Shown here: piece after piece, positions 49,376 to 58,837 of the stretch
Position numbering within the stretch: the first letter of the stretch is position 1
Layout: each line of letters opens with the position of its first letter
Origin: Sedimenticola sp.
GTDB taxonomy: Bacteria; Pseudomonadota; Gammaproteobacteria; Chromatiales; Chromatiaceae
Length of the DNA stretch: 64,000 nucleotides
NCBI GenBank assembly: GCA_026994195.1
Contig: JALWRH010000037.1
Span: 1-64,000 of the forward strand
Direction of reading: 5' to 3'
Made by a program: the position numbers and the translations under genes
Notes under the pieces: generated by a model
Database searches by the model: none
Seen by the model: the letters and a program-made list of their open reading frames with translations, nothing else
What the model was told of the DNA's origin: nothing

Positions 49376-49902
49376 CCGGATGCTGAAGACGTCTGCACAT
49401 TGTCCCTTGGCCTACACGCTGTAAAAGAATTCCATCGCGCCACCCATTGTTGATCCCGGCAACAACAAGGGGCTACCCGTGTGGGCTGGAGTCCAGGGGC
49501 ACCCTTGTACGTCTTCAGACATTCCCATGGCAGTTCCCGGGAGAGACGGGTAAATGACGGAGCAGCCCGGCCAATCTGTCAAGTATCTGGCATCCAGGAT
49601 GACAACAATTCAGCGCGGATGCAGGAGCATCAGTGCAGCCAGCCGTTTGCAGTGTTGCCAGGCAACAGTTTGAAAGGCTGACTGCCGGGCATGGGGAGTC
49701 TCTTTATAGGGGCAAATAAATATATTAATCAATAAGTTAAATTGCACTGTCGGCAGCATTCCTGCCAAATGTCTTTCTCATGCCACGAATCCCAGGAAGG
49801 TATTTCTGTCGGTGGAAGAGAGGATAACTCGTGGCACAACACAGTTGGCACGACTCATGCATCTGAATCTATGTGATTGCAACTACATAGAAAGGGCTGA
49901 CC
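49376..49902. other. Intergenic region between fliK and fliL
   Basis: About 530 bp without a supported gene; the 66-aa ORF at 49481-49681 looks like a chance frame. It holds a perfect 10-bp inverted repeat, CTGAAGACGT (49383-49392) and ACGTCTTCAG (49509-49518), and a tight TGTTGCC-A-GGCAACA palindrome near 49660. The fliL sigma-54 promoter sits at the right end. Confidence 0.6.
49846..49861 (+). promoter_or_regulatory. Sigma-54 promoter of the fliL-fliA operon
   Basis: TGGCACGACTCATGCA has a perfect -24 box and GG-N10-GC spacing, 42 bp before the fliL GTG. Confidence 0.8.
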
Positions 49903-50454
49903 GTGGCAAAGAAAGAAGATCTGGATCTGGATGTAGAGGGTAAAGGCAAGAAATCCTCCAAGCTCAAACTCATCGTTATCCTGCTAGCAGGAATTCTTGT
50001 TCTGGGTGGAGGCGGTGGCGCTGCCTGGTATTTCCTGATGATGAAAGGCGATGCCGGGGCAGGGGATGTCGATGCGGGGGTAGAGGCGGTACAAGAACCT
50101 GCTGCCAGGAAGAAGAGAAAGAAAAGAAGTAACGAACCCCCGTTGTTCAGCGGCCTGGATCCTGCTTTCGTTGTAAGTTTCAAGGATCAGAGCCAGGCCC
50201 GGTTCATGCAGCTGAGCGTGGAACTGATGTCCAGAGATCCCGAGGTGATCGAAGCCGTGGATCAGTACAAGCCCATGCTGCGCAACAATCTGCTGCTGCT
50301 GTTCAGCTCCCAGGAATACAAAGATGTCATTACTCGCGAGGGTAAGGAAAAACTGCTGAAGGAGTCTCTGGAAGAGGTGAACAACACCTTGTACCAAGAG
50401 GCTGGCATCGACGGCGTTGAAGCCGTGTATTTTACGGCATTCGTGGCCCAGTAA
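49903..50454 (+). CDS. fliL: Flagellar basal body-associated protein FliL
   Basis: A 183-aa single-pass inner-membrane protein. A basic cytosolic N-terminus is followed by a membrane helix (LIVILLAGILVLGGGGGAAW, about residues 26-48) and a periplasmic domain with SRDPEVIEAVDQYKPMLRNN. It stabilises the stator. Translation starts at a GTG. A basic ARKKRKKRS cluster follows the helix, which is unusual at that position. Confidence 0.92.
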   Translation: MAKKEDLDLDVEGKGKKSSKLKLIVILLAGILVLGGGGGAAWYFLMMKGDAGAGDVDAGVEAVQEPAARKKRKKRSNEPPLFSGLDPAFVVSFKDQSQARFMQLSVELMSRDPEVIEAVDQYKPMLRNNLLLLFSSQEYKDVITREGKEKLLKESLEEVNNTLYQEAGIDGVEAVYFTAFVAQ

Positions 50455-50459
50455 CTCCA

Positions 50460-51479
50460 ATGACAGACCACAGCGTACTTTCCCAGGATGAAATCGATGC
50501 CCTTCTGGTAGGGGTCGAAAGCGGCAAGGTCGAAGCAGGTACGGGCCTGCCCGAAGCAAATGCCGAAATCCAGTCCTTTGATTTCAATGAGCAAGAGTAC
50601 TTGCCAAGAAATCAGTTGCCGGTGCTGGATACCGTTCATCAACGCTTTGTCCGGCATTTTACCATCAGCCTGTACCGCCTTCTGAAGCACACCCCGGTAA
50701 TGGCACTGGGCGAACCCAGGCTCATCAAGTACGCGGAATACATGGACAGCCTGGATATGCCCTCCAGCATCAATCTGCTCCAAGTTTCCCCTCTGGTGGG
50801 ACAAATGCTCCTGGTCATGGATGCCAAGCTGGTATTCATTGCAGTGGACAATTATTTCGGTGGTGAAGGGCGTTTTCAAAGTGGTCGTGTAAGCGCTGAA
50901 TTCACGCCCACAGAACGAAGAGTGATACAGCTCATCATCGACCTGGCAATGGACGACATGAGCAAAGCATGGGCACCGGTGGCGTCTCTGGAGTTCGAGT
51001 TCAACAAGCTCGAAACCAACCCCCACTTCGTAAACATCACAACCCCGTCGGAACTGGTGGCTGTTACCAGCATAGAAATCAACCTGGGCGGAGGCGGGGG
51101 TGTTTTTGAACTTGCCATGCCCCTCAACATGCTGGAGCCCATCAGGGATCGTCTTGAGCCGGGTATGCCTTCTGTGGAAGACAAGGGTGACAGTGCATGG
51201 CTCAAGGCGCTGCAGGCTGACCTGCTCAAGGTCAAGGTCGAGCTGGACAGCAACCTGGTGGAGGTGCCAAAGAGCCTGGGAGAGATTCTGAGACTGCAGC
51301 CGGGCGATGTCATACCCATCGACCTGGAAGACAGCGTCAACCTCAGGGCAGCGGGAGTGCCGGTGATTCAGGGGGCTTTTGGCATCGCAAAAGGCAGAAA
51401 CGCCATCAAGATACTGGAACCGCTGTCTCACACGCGGTTGCAGGCAAAGCATCAAAGCACAGGAGTTGAACATGAGTGA
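50460..51479 (+). CDS. fliM: Flagellar motor switch protein FliM
   Basis: A 339-aa C-ring protein. The N-terminal LSQDEIDALLVGVESG is the CheY-P binding segment. The middle has FVRHFTISLYRLLKHTPVMA and VIQLIIDLAMDDMSKAW, and the C-terminal SpoA-like part includes LGEILRLQPGDVIPIDLEDS. It lies 5 bp after fliL and overlaps fliN by 8 bp. Confidence 0.96.
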   Translation: MTDHSVLSQDEIDALLVGVESGKVEAGTGLPEANAEIQSFDFNEQEYLPRNQLPVLDTVHQRFVRHFTISLYRLLKHTPVMALGEPRLIKYAEYMDSLDMPSSINLLQVSPLVGQMLLVMDAKLVFIAVDNYFGGEGRFQSGRVSAEFTPTERRVIQLIIDLAMDDMSKAWAPVASLEFEFNKLETNPHFVNITTPSELVAVTSIEINLGGGGGVFELAMPLNMLEPIRDRLEPGMPSVEDKGDSAWLKALQADLLKVKVELDSNLVEVPKSLGEILRLQPGDVIPIDLEDSVNLRAAGVPVIQGAFGIAKGRNAIKILEPLSHTRLQAKHQSTGVEHE

Positions 51480-51936
51480 GCAAGCAGCCACAACAGCGGC
51501 AGAATCGGAATCTCTGCCAGAAGCGGAAGTGCCGCCGAAGATGGAGGCCGGTGCAGAAGACACGCCGTTGCCGCCAGATGCAGAGGAAACAGCGTCGGGT
51601 GTTCAGGCCAGCCAAGAGGAATACCGGAATGCTGAGTTCGATGCCCTGGAGAATGAGGAAGACATGGAAGGCATCGAGCCGAATCTCGATGTCATTCTCA
51701 ATATTCCCGTGACCCTTTCCATGCAGATCGGCACGACGCAGATGACCATCGAAGAACTGATGCGTCTGAACCGGGGGTCCGTGGTCAAACTGGACCGGAT
51801 GGCGGGTGAACCCATGGATGTGCTGGTCAACGGCACCTTGATCGCTCATGGAGAAGTGGTGGTTGTGAATGACAAGTTCGGGATACGTCTTCTGGATGTC
51901 ATCAGCCCTGCGGAAAGAGTCAAGAAACTGCGATAG
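51472..51936 (+). CDS. fliN: Flagellar motor switch protein FliN
   Basis: A 154-aa protein with a long acidic, disordered N-terminus (residues 1-70) and the SpoA/FliN domain at the end (ILNIPVTLSMQIGTTQMTIE, then RLNRGSVVKLDRMAGEPMDV). The track begins 31 codons earlier, inside fliM; the ATG at 51472 follows GGAG. FliN forms the base of the C-ring and the docking site for FliH. Confidence 0.95.
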   Translation: MSEQAATTAAESESLPEAEVPPKMEAGAEDTPLPPDAEETASGVQASQEEYRNAEFDALENEEDMEGIEPNLDVILNIPVTLSMQIGTTQMTIEELMRLNRGSVVKLDRMAGEPMDVLVNGTLIAHGEVVVVNDKFGIRLLDVISPAERVKKLR

Positions 51937-51947
51937 GGAACGGGAGC

Positions 51948-52370
51948 ATGGGGCTGTTTTCATACACGGGCTTGATGCCCGAAGTGCCGGGGAAAGGTGG
52001 CGATCTCCTTGGAAATGCCGTGGCCGGATCAGGCATGGATGTTGGACAACAACTGATCCAGGTGCTTGGCAGTCTCGGTGTCGTACTGGCTCTTGTGCTG
52101 GTCCTTGCCTGGCTGACCAGGCGGCTTTCCAGATCCCGGACATTGCAGGCAAGAGGTTTGCGGCTTATGGGCGGCATCTCTCTGGGCGGCAAGGAACGGA
52201 TTGTCCTGGTCCAGGTGGGAGAGCAACAACTGCTGGTAGGCGTGGCGCCGGGCAGCCTCCGCACCTTGCATGTGCTGGATCAGCCCCTGGAGGGAGCAGT
52301 GACGGATGCTGGCGGATTCGGAGAGAAGATCTCTGAACTGCTGGAGAAGACACAGAGCAAGGAGAGCTGA
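51948..52370 (+). CDS. fliO: Flagellar biosynthesis protein FliO
   Basis: A 140-aa membrane protein with one helix ([20 protein letters not shown], residues 40-60) and a small FliO domain afterwards ([20 protein letters not shown]). It assists assembly of the FliP ring of the export gate. It is tightly packed between fliN and fliP. Confidence 0.92.
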   Translation: MGLFSYTGLMPEVPGKGGDLLGNAVAGSGMDVGQQLIQVLGSLGVVLALVLVLAWLTRRLSRSRTLQARGLRLMGGISLGGKERIVLVQVGEQQLLVGVAPGSLRTLHVLDQPLEGAVTDAGGFGEKISELLEKTQSKES

Positions 52371-52371
52371 T

Positions 52372-53163
52372 ATGTGGATGCCGTTTTCTTCTGCAGCCAG
52401 AACCGCCGTCATGAGCCGGAAAGTTATTCTGCTGCTGGCTGTCCTGGGGATGGTGCTGGTGTATGGCGGCGCCGCAGAAGCACAAGGGGGTTTTGCTGCC
52501 GTCACCGTGACGCCGGGCACAGGCGGTGCAAAGACCTACAGCGTGAGCATACAGATCCTGTTGCTCATGACGGTTCTGAGCCTGTTGCCGGCTGCCCTCA
52601 TCATGATGACCTCCTTTACCAGGGTGATCATTGTTCTTGCCATATTGCGGCAGGCTCTGGGTACAGCGCAGACACCCTCCAACCAGATTCTCATCGGCCT
52701 CTCACTGTTTCTTTCCATATTTATCATGGCGCCGGTGTTCGAGCAGTCCTATGACACGGGTCTCAAACCCTACCTGGATGACCAGATGGCTGCAGAACAG
52801 GCCCTGGAGAATGCAGCCAGCCCGTTTCGGCGCTTCATGCTGGATCAGACCCGGCAGGCAGACCTGTTGATGTTCACGCGCATCTCCGGGCGCAGCAGTC
52901 TGCCTTCTCGTGATGAGGTGCCGTTTTCCCTGTTGTTGCCCGCATTTGTCACCAGTGAGCTGAAAACCGCTTTCCAGATCGGTTTCCTGATCTTTCTTCC
53001 TTTCCTGGTCATCGATCTAGTGGTGGCCAGTGTTCTCATGGCCATGGGCATGATGATGCTGTCTCCCATGATCATCTCCCTGCCATTCAAACTCATGCTG
53101 TTCGTACTGGTAGATGGGTGGTCTTTGATTATGGGAACCCTGGCGTCCAGTTTTTACATGTAG
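52372..53163 (+). CDS. fliP: Flagellar export gate protein FliP
   Basis: A 263-aa gate subunit. A cleavable signal-like segment ([20 protein letters not shown]) is followed by [20 protein letters not shown] and [20 protein letters not shown], the conserved FliP core. The track extends upstream within fliO; the ATG at 52372 follows GGAGAG. Confidence 0.95.
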   Translation: MWMPFSSAARTAVMSRKVILLLAVLGMVLVYGGAAEAQGGFAAVTVTPGTGGAKTYSVSIQILLLMTVLSLLPAALIMMTSFTRVIIVLAILRQALGTAQTPSNQILIGLSLFLSIFIMAPVFEQSYDTGLKPYLDDQMAAEQALENAASPFRRFMLDQTRQADLLMFTRISGRSSLPSRDEVPFSLLLPAFVTSELKTAFQIGFLIFLPFLVIDLVVASVLMAMGMMMLSPMIISLPFKLMLFVLVDGWSLIMGTLASSFYM

Positions 53164-53168
53164 AGGAG

Positions 53169-53219
53169 ATGAATCTTGTGATGACAACAGGCAGAACAGC
53201 AGCGCAGGCCAGGTCATGA
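53169..53219 (+). CDS. Possible 16-codon leader ORF coupled to fliQ
   Basis: ATG (with GTG and ATG alternatives three and four codons later) opens a frame MNLVMTTGRTAAQARS whose TGA overlaps the fliQ ATG (ATGA). GAGGAG lies just upstream, too close for the first ATG but well placed for the later GTG. It may be only a translational-coupling leader. No family is known. Confidence 0.3.
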   Translation: MNLVMTTGRTAAQARS

Positions 53220-53491
53220 CGCCGGAAACCATTCTTGGGGTCGGCCAAAATGCCCTTACAGTGACCATCATGCTGGCAGCGCCCCTGCTGCTTTCAGCCC
53301 TGGTGATCGGCTTGCTCATTGGCGTGCTGCAGGCAGCCACCCAGATACAGGAAATGACACTGAGCTTCATCCCAAAGCTCATGGTGCTGGTGCTGGCGCT
53401 GGTGGTGGCCGGCCCCTGGATGCTGGGGTTGATCACCGATTTCACCATTCAACTGTTTCACAGTATTCCGGATCTGGTGGGAGGCGGCTGA
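53216..53491 (+). CDS. fliQ: Flagellar export gate protein FliQ
   Basis: A 91-aa protein with two membrane helices (LLLSALVIGLLIGVLQAATQ and KLMVLVLALVVAGPWMLGLI) and the FliQ-typical IQEMTLSFIPKL between them. It forms part of the FliPQR gate. It lacks its own clear Shine-Dalgarno, which fits coupling to the mini-ORF that overlaps its start. Confidence 0.95.
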   Translation: MTPETILGVGQNALTVTIMLAAPLLLSALVIGLLIGVLQAATQIQEMTLSFIPKLMVLVLALVVAGPWMLGLITDFTIQLFHSIPDLVGGG

Positions 53492-53496
53492 GCGGC

Positions 53497-54273
53497 ATGT
53501 TCCAGTTCAATGGCGCGGATCTACTGAATACCACGGCGGGACTGCTGTGGCCGTTTATGCGCATCGGCGCCATGTTCGTGTCCGCACCTGTCTTTTCCGC
53601 GTCCAGCCTGCCTGTCAGGGTGCGGGTTCTGCTGGCGGCTCTGATAGCCTGGATACTGTTGCCCGTGCTGCCGAGTCCGCCAGCGGTGGATCTGATCAGC
53701 GGTGAAGCCTTCCTGATCGGGTTCAGCCAGATCGTCACAGGGCTTGCTATGGGCTTCATGCTGCAGCTGGTCTTTGCCGTGTTTGTCATCGCCGGCCAGA
53801 GTATAGCCATGGCCATGGGACTGGGCTTCGCTTCTGCCGTGGATCCGCAAAATGGTGTGCAGGTACCGGTGATAAGCCAGTTTCTGCTGATCATGGTGAC
53901 ACTGCTGTTCCTTTCTCTGGATGGGCACCTGATCTTCATCGAACTGATGGCGGAAAGTTTCCGGCTATTGCCTGTCGGCGCGGTGTACCCGCCAGTGGAA
54001 CAAATCAAGGCCCTTGCGTACTGGGGGGCTTACATGTTTTCAGGCGGGCTGCTGGTGGCATTGCCGGCTGTGGCCGGCCTGCTGCTGGTCAATATTGCTT
54101 TCGGCGTGGCGTCAAAGGCTGCGCCTCAACTCAATATATTCGCAGTGGGTTTCCCTGTCATGATCATGGCCGGATTCGCCCTGCTGGTTCTGGTGCTTCC
54201 CTCACTGACGGATCATTTTTCCAGAATATTTATGGATGCGTTGGGATTCATCAGACAGCTGATAGCGACATAA
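53497..54273 (+). CDS. fliR: Flagellar export gate protein FliR
   Basis: A 258-aa membrane protein with about six hydrophobic segments. MFVSAPVFSASSLPVRVRVL near the N-terminus and VDPQNGVQVPVISQFLLIMV in the middle match FliR. It closes the FliP5R1 gate complex and contacts FlhB, encoded next. Confidence 0.95.
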   Translation: MFQFNGADLLNTTAGLLWPFMRIGAMFVSAPVFSASSLPVRVRVLLAALIAWILLPVLPSPPAVDLISGEAFLIGFSQIVTGLAMGFMLQLVFAVFVIAGQSIAMAMGLGFASAVDPQNGVQVPVISQFLLIMVTLLFLSLDGHLIFIELMAESFRLLPVGAVYPPVEQIKALAYWGAYMFSGGLLVALPAVAGLLLVNIAFGVASKAAPQLNIFAVGFPVMIMAGFALLVLVLPSLTDHFSRIFMDALGFIRQLIAT

Positions 54274-54286
54274 CAGGAGATCATGG

Positions 54287-55411
54287 ATGTCTGGTGGAAA
54301 CTCTGAAGAACGTACTGAAAAACCCACGCCCAAACGGCTCAGAGAGGCGCGTGAAAAAGGGCAGGTGCCGCGCTCCCGGGAACTCAATAGCACGCTCTTG
54401 TTGATGATATCGGCCCTGGGGTTCTGGGGCCTGGGCTCCCTGATGGTTGGAAACCTGGCCACTATCATGCGAAAGGGGCTGGTCATCGAGCGCAGCATGG
54501 CCATGGATCCGGTGGCGCTGGTGCAGCAGTTTTCTTCCCTGGTGAGCAAAGGGCTATGGGTGATGGCGCCCCTGTTTGCCCTCCTGGTGGTGGCGGCGCT
54601 GGTAGGCCCGGCCAGTATGGGGGGGATGATTTTCAGTACCAAGGCGGTCAGTTTCAAAGTGGAGAAGATCAATCCACTCAAAGGACTGGCGCGAATCTTT
54701 TCTGCCAAGGGGCTGATGGAATTGCTCAAGACCCTGGCCAAGTTCCTTCTTGTGGCGGTCGCATCCATGGTGTTGCTATGGTCGCTCAAAGAGGATCTGC
54801 TTCTTCTCGCCAACGAGTCCCTGGGCAGCGCCCTTGGACATGCAGGTTCACTTTTTGTCAAAGCTTATCTGGTTCTCAGTTCCGTGCTGATTCTGGTTGC
54901 CCTCATTGACGTGCCTTTTCAGATCCACCAGCACAACAAGCAGCTGAAAATGTCTCTTAAGGAGATCAAGGATGAAAACAAGGAGACCGAAGGCAGGCCG
55001 GAGGTAAAGGGAAAGATCCGGGCCTTGCAGAGAGAAATGTCTCAGCGCCGCATGATGGAGCGGTTACCGGAAGCCGATGTGGTCATCACCAACCCCACGC
55101 ACTATGCCGTTGCCTTGGCGTATGACCGGGAGGGCAGTGGCGCGCCCAGGGTTCTGGCCAAAGGGGCGGACTTGGTTGCCCTGCGCATAAGGGAGGTTGC
55201 TGGTAAGCATGGCGTGCCGGTGGTTTCTGCTCCGCCTCTGGCCCGGGCCCTGTATGCCACTACGGAGATCGACCAGGAGATTCCGGCGGAGTTGTATGTG
55301 GCCGTGGCGCATATTCTGGCTTACATCTACCAGTTGAACCAGGCCCGGTCACAGGATGGCGTGGAACCTTCCATGCCGACGGATCTGCCGGTGCCGGACG
55401 AGTTCAAATGA
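54287..55411 (+). CDS. flhB: Flagellar export switch protein FlhB
   Basis: A 374-aa protein. The N-terminus ERTEKPTPKRLREAREKGQV is a FlhB hallmark, with four membrane helices to about residue 215. The autocleavage site NPTH is present near residue 268 (DVVITNPTHYAVALAYDREG), so the hook-to-filament switch with FliK should operate normally. Confidence 0.96.
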   Translation: MSGGNSEERTEKPTPKRLREAREKGQVPRSRELNSTLLLMISALGFWGLGSLMVGNLATIMRKGLVIERSMAMDPVALVQQFSSLVSKGLWVMAPLFALLVVAALVGPASMGGMIFSTKAVSFKVEKINPLKGLARIFSAKGLMELLKTLAKFLLVAVASMVLLWSLKEDLLLLANESLGSALGHAGSLFVKAYLVLSSVLILVALIDVPFQIHQHNKQLKMSLKEIKDENKETEGRPEVKGKIRALQREMSQRRMMERLPEADVVITNPTHYAVALAYDREGSGAPRVLAKGADLVALRIREVAGKHGVPVVSAPPLARALYATTEIDQEIPAELYVAVAHILAYIYQLNQARSQDGVEPSMPTDLPVPDEFK

Positions 55412-55470
55412 CAAACAAAGTACTTGGCAACAGCCGGCTGATACAGCAGCGCAAGCAAAGGTATTGAATC

Positions 55471-57570
55471 ATGCAGACACAGGAATTCATGGGACATCTC
55501 AAAGCATTGCACCAGCGGGGACTGGGCACACCTCTGATGCTGGTCGTCATGTTGTCCATGATGGTTCTTCCCCTGCCGCCCATGGCGCTGGATGTGCTGT
55601 TCACCTTCAATATCGCCATCGCGTTGATGGTCATACTGGTGGTTCTGTACACTCACAGGCCCCTGGATTTTGCGGCTTTTCCCACGGTGCTGCTGGTCGC
55701 CACCCTGTTGCGCCTTTCCCTCAATGTGGCATCCACCCGGGTGGTGCTGCTGGAAGGTCACAATGGGGGAGATGCCGCCGGCAAGGTTATACAGGCCTTT
55801 GGTGAGTTCGTGGTTGGCGGCAACTATGCCGTGGGACTTATCGTCTTTGCCATCATCACCATCATCAACTTTGTCGTGGTCACCAAGGGCGCTGGACGCA
55901 TCTCGGAAGTGAGCGCCCGTTTTACCCTAGATGCCATGCCGGGCAAGCAGATGGCGGTGGATGCCGACCTCAATGCGGGCCTGATCACTCAGGATCAGGC
56001 GCGGGAACGGCGGGAAGAAATTGCCAGCGAAGCCGATTTCTACGGCGCTATGGATGGCGCCAGCAAATTCGTGCGGGGAGATGCGATTGCAGGCATTCTC
56101 ATTCTGCTGATCAATGTGATTGGCGGCCTGGCGATTGGCATGGCTCAGCACGGGCTGGATTTCTTCCAGGCGGCGCACAACTATGCCTTGCTGACCATTG
56201 GTGACGGCCTGGTGGCGCAGATTCCTTCACTGGTGCTGTCCACAGCCGCAGCCATTATCGTGACCCGCGTCACTGCGGCCAAGGATATGGGGCAGCAGAT
56301 TGCCGACCAGCTGTTCAGCAATCCCAAGGCCCTGGTGGTGACTGCTGCCATCGTCGGCATACTCGGTCTGGTTCCGGGTATGCCCAATCTGGTGTTCCTG
56401 TTGCTGGCCGGGCTGCTCGCCGGGGGCGCCTGGTTGCTGCAAATGAAACAGTCCCAGCCAAAGGTTGAAGAAACCGAAGAGCAAAACCCAGTATCCCCTG
56501 ATGGCAATGAAGCCGAACTCAGCTGGGAGGAAGTGGCTCAGGTGGACACTGTGGGGCTGGAAGTCGGATACCGCCTGATTCCCCTGCTGGACAAGGAGCA
56601 AGGTGGCCAGCTCATGAACCGTATCCGGGGCGTCAGACGGAAACTTTCCCAGGAGCTTGGTTTTCTGATTCCTGCGGTACACATACGTGACAACCTGGAG
56701 CTTGCTCCTGGCGCCTATCGCATCACCCTCATGGGGGTGCCCATCGGAGAGGCGGAAGTGTATCCCGACAGGGAGCTGGCCATCAATCCCGGTCAGGTCT
56801 ATGGCGTGCTCAAAGGCATCGAGACGCGTGATCCGGCTTTCGGGCTGGAAGCTGTCTGGATCGATAGCTCTCTCAAGGATGAAGCCCAAACTCTGGGGTA
56901 TACGGTGGTGGATACCAGCACCGTCATCGCCACCCATATGAGTCATTTGCTGCAGCAACATGCTCATGAGCTGCTGGGCTATGAAGAAGTTCAGCAACTG
57001 CTGGATATTCTCAAGCAGCATTCCCCAAAACTGGTGGAAGACCTGGTGCCGAAACTTCTGCCTCTGGGGACGCTATTGAAAGTGCTGCAGAACCTGCTCT
57101 GGGAGGGCATTCCTATTCGGGATATGAGAACTATTGCAGAAACTTTGGCGGAATACGGGCGTGACAGTCAAAACGCTGACACCTTGACGGCAGCAGTCCG
57201 GCGGGCATTGTCCAGACAGATATTCCAAAAAATCAATGGGATGAGTTCAGAAGTTAAAGTCATTACTCTTGATCCAAACCTGGAACATATCTTGCAACAG
57301 ACTGTGCAGGGAGCCCAGAACGGGGGCATGGGAATGGAACCCGGTCTCATGGACCGGCTGATGACAGACATGAAAGAGATCGTACAGGAAAGAGAGATGA
57401 ACGGAGAAACCGCGGTGCTGCTGGTCAGCCCGGCCCTGAGGTCCCTGTTGTCGCGGTTGCTGCGCAGCTCTCTGCCGAGTCTGCATGTGGTTTCCTACGA
57501 TGAAATTCCGGACAACAAGCAAATCATGGTGACCGCCCATGTAGGGCGTCAGTTGGAGCAGGCGGTGTGA
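55471..57570 (+). CDS. flhA: Flagellar export gate protein FlhA
   Basis: A 699-aa gate protein. Eight or so membrane helices occupy the first 330 residues, with the conserved FHIPEP-type loop around GRISEVSARFTLDAMPGKQM and FYGAMDGASKFVRGDAIAGI. The cytosolic half (FlhA-C) binds chaperone-substrate complexes. It is separated from flhB by 59 bp without a clear promoter. Confidence 0.97.
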   Translation: MQTQEFMGHLKALHQRGLGTPLMLVVMLSMMVLPLPPMALDVLFTFNIAIALMVILVVLYTHRPLDFAAFPTVLLVATLLRLSLNVASTRVVLLEGHNGGDAAGKVIQAFGEFVVGGNYAVGLIVFAIITIINFVVVTKGAGRISEVSARFTLDAMPGKQMAVDADLNAGLITQDQARERREEIASEADFYGAMDGASKFVRGDAIAGILILLINVIGGLAIGMAQHGLDFFQAAHNYALLTIGDGLVAQIPSLVLSTAAAIIVTRVTAAKDMGQQIADQLFSNPKALVVTAAIVGILGLVPGMPNLVFLLLAGLLAGGAWLLQMKQSQPKVEETEEQNPVSPDGNEAELSWEEVAQVDTVGLEVGYRLIPLLDKEQGGQLMNRIRGVRRKLSQELGFLIPAVHIRDNLELAPGAYRITLMGVPIGEAEVYPDRELAINPGQVYGVLKGIETRDPAFGLEAVWIDSSLKDEAQTLGYTVVDTSTVIATHMSHLLQQHAHELLGYEEVQQLLDILKQHSPKLVEDLVPKLLPLGTLLKVLQNLLWEGIPIRDMRTIAETLAEYGRDSQNADTLTAAVRRALSRQIFQKINGMSSEVKVITLDPNLEHILQQTVQGAQNGGMGMEPGLMDRLMTDMKEIVQEREMNGETAVLLVSPALRSLLSRLLRSSLPSLHVVSYDEIPDNKQIMVTAHVGRQLEQAV

Positions 57571-57631
57571 AAGGTTTGAATCACAGGGATTCCTACAGGC
57601 TGCGGCTTCCAAGAGAATAGGTGCAAATGAC

Positions 57632-58837
57632 ATGAAGATGAAACGATACTTTGCTCCTGACATGCGTCAGGCTATACGCAGAGTCAGGGAAGATCAGGGG
57701 CCCAATGCTGTCATCCTGTCCAACCGGCGGGTTCCCGGCGGCGTGGAAATCATTGCTGCCTTGGACTATGACGAAGCGCTCGTCAATCAGGCCCTTGGCG
57801 CCAGTGAAAACAGCACCACGGGCATGGATGGCAATCCCCCGGCTATGCCGGAGCATGACAACAGCGTGCATGGCCGAGCAGCCGCTGTTCCTGCCAGCCA
57901 ATCTTCCATAGAAAGCATGCGCAGCGATCTCAAGGCCTTGCGTGACCTGATGGAAGCGCCCTTGCTCCAGTTTGGCTGGGGAGAAATGCGCAAGATTCAG
58001 CCCTTGCGTGCAAATCTTCTGAAACGCCTCATGGCCCTGGGACTGGACGCCGTCTTGTGCCGGGACATCGTGGATAAGGTCGTGGAGAGTGGACAGCTGG
58101 AAAACGGCTGGGCGGCTTCCCTCAAGTTGCTGGCGGATATGCTGCCGGTTTCAGACGACGATATTCTGTCAGAAGGAGGCATCATCGCCCTGGTTGGTTC
58201 AACGGGAGTGGGCAAGACGACTACCGTGGCCAAACTGGCTGCGCGCTTTGCCCTTCGCCATGGACGCCGTCATGTCGCCCTGATAACCACTGACAGCTAC
58301 CGCATTGGTGCTCACGAACAGCTGCGCACCTACGGGCGAATTCTGGGCATTCCGGTTCAGACCGCTGGAGACAAGGATGAGCTTGCGGCCGCATTGAATC
58401 ATGCCCGTGACCGGAAACTGGTGCTCATCGATACGGCGGGCGTCAGCCAGCGGGACATGCATCTCATGGAGAAGCTCTCCAGCCTGAATGCCGATGGGCA
58501 GGGGATTCAGAATTATCTGGTTCTGTCCGCCACCGGTCAGGCGCAGGTTCAGAACGAAGTCATCCGCTCTTTCCGCCAGGCGGGGTTGCACCGCTGCATC
58601 CTGACGAAGATTGATGAAGCCGGCAGCCTGGGAGGCACCCTGGCCACCTTGACGCGTTATGGGCTGCCGGCCACCTACGTCAGTGATGGCCAGCAGGTGC
58701 CCGATGACCTTCATCCGGCCCGGGCGGAGAAACTGGTCAAACACGCCGTCAAACTGATGCAGCAGCACCAGGAAGCGCTTACAGAAGATGCGCTGGCATT
58801 CAACTTTGGAGGACTTGTCGCAAATGCACATGTATGA
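57632..58837 (+). CDS. flhF: Signal recognition particle-like GTPase FlhF
   Basis: A 401-aa SRP-type GTPase that places the flagellum at the pole. The N-terminus MKMKRYFAPDMRQAIRRVRE, a variable linker and the NG domain follow in order; the P-loop is VALVGSTGVGKTTTVAKLAA near residue 187, with LIDTAGVSQRD and TKIDEAGSLGG as G motifs. ATG 57632 or 57638 may start it. Its presence argues for polar rather than peritrichous flagella. Confidence 0.95.
   Translation: MKMKRYFAPDMRQAIRRVREDQGPNAVILSNRRVPGGVEIIAALDYDEALVNQALGASENSTTGMDGNPPAMPEHDNSVHGRAAAVPASQSSIESMRSDLKALRDLMEAPLLQFGWGEMRKIQPLRANLLKRLMALGLDAVLCRDIVDKVVESGQLENGWAASLKLLADMLPVSDDDILSEGGIIALVGSTGVGKTTTVAKLAARFALRHGRRHVALITTDSYRIGAHEQLRTYGRILGIPVQTAGDKDELAAALNHARDRKLVLIDTAGVSQRDMHLMEKLSSLNADGQGIQNYLVLSATGQAQVQNEVIRSFRQAGLHRCILTKIDEAGSLGGTLATLTRYGLPATYVSDGQQVPDDLHPARAEKLVKHAVKLMQQHQEALTEDALAFNFGGLVANAHV

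Noticed and set aside
49481-49681. 66-aa ORF in the fliK-fliL gap
   Set aside because: No Shine-Dalgarno, no family features and biased composition; the gap is better read as non-coding.
50262-51563. 433-aa minus-strand ORF opposite fliM
   Set aside because: The codon pattern follows fliM on the plus strand and the product looks like low-information shadow sequence.
55412-55470. TTGGCA-like sequence before flhA as a sigma-54 promoter
   Set aside because: GG and GC are spaced by 9 rather than 10 bp and the -12 element is poor, so I left it out.
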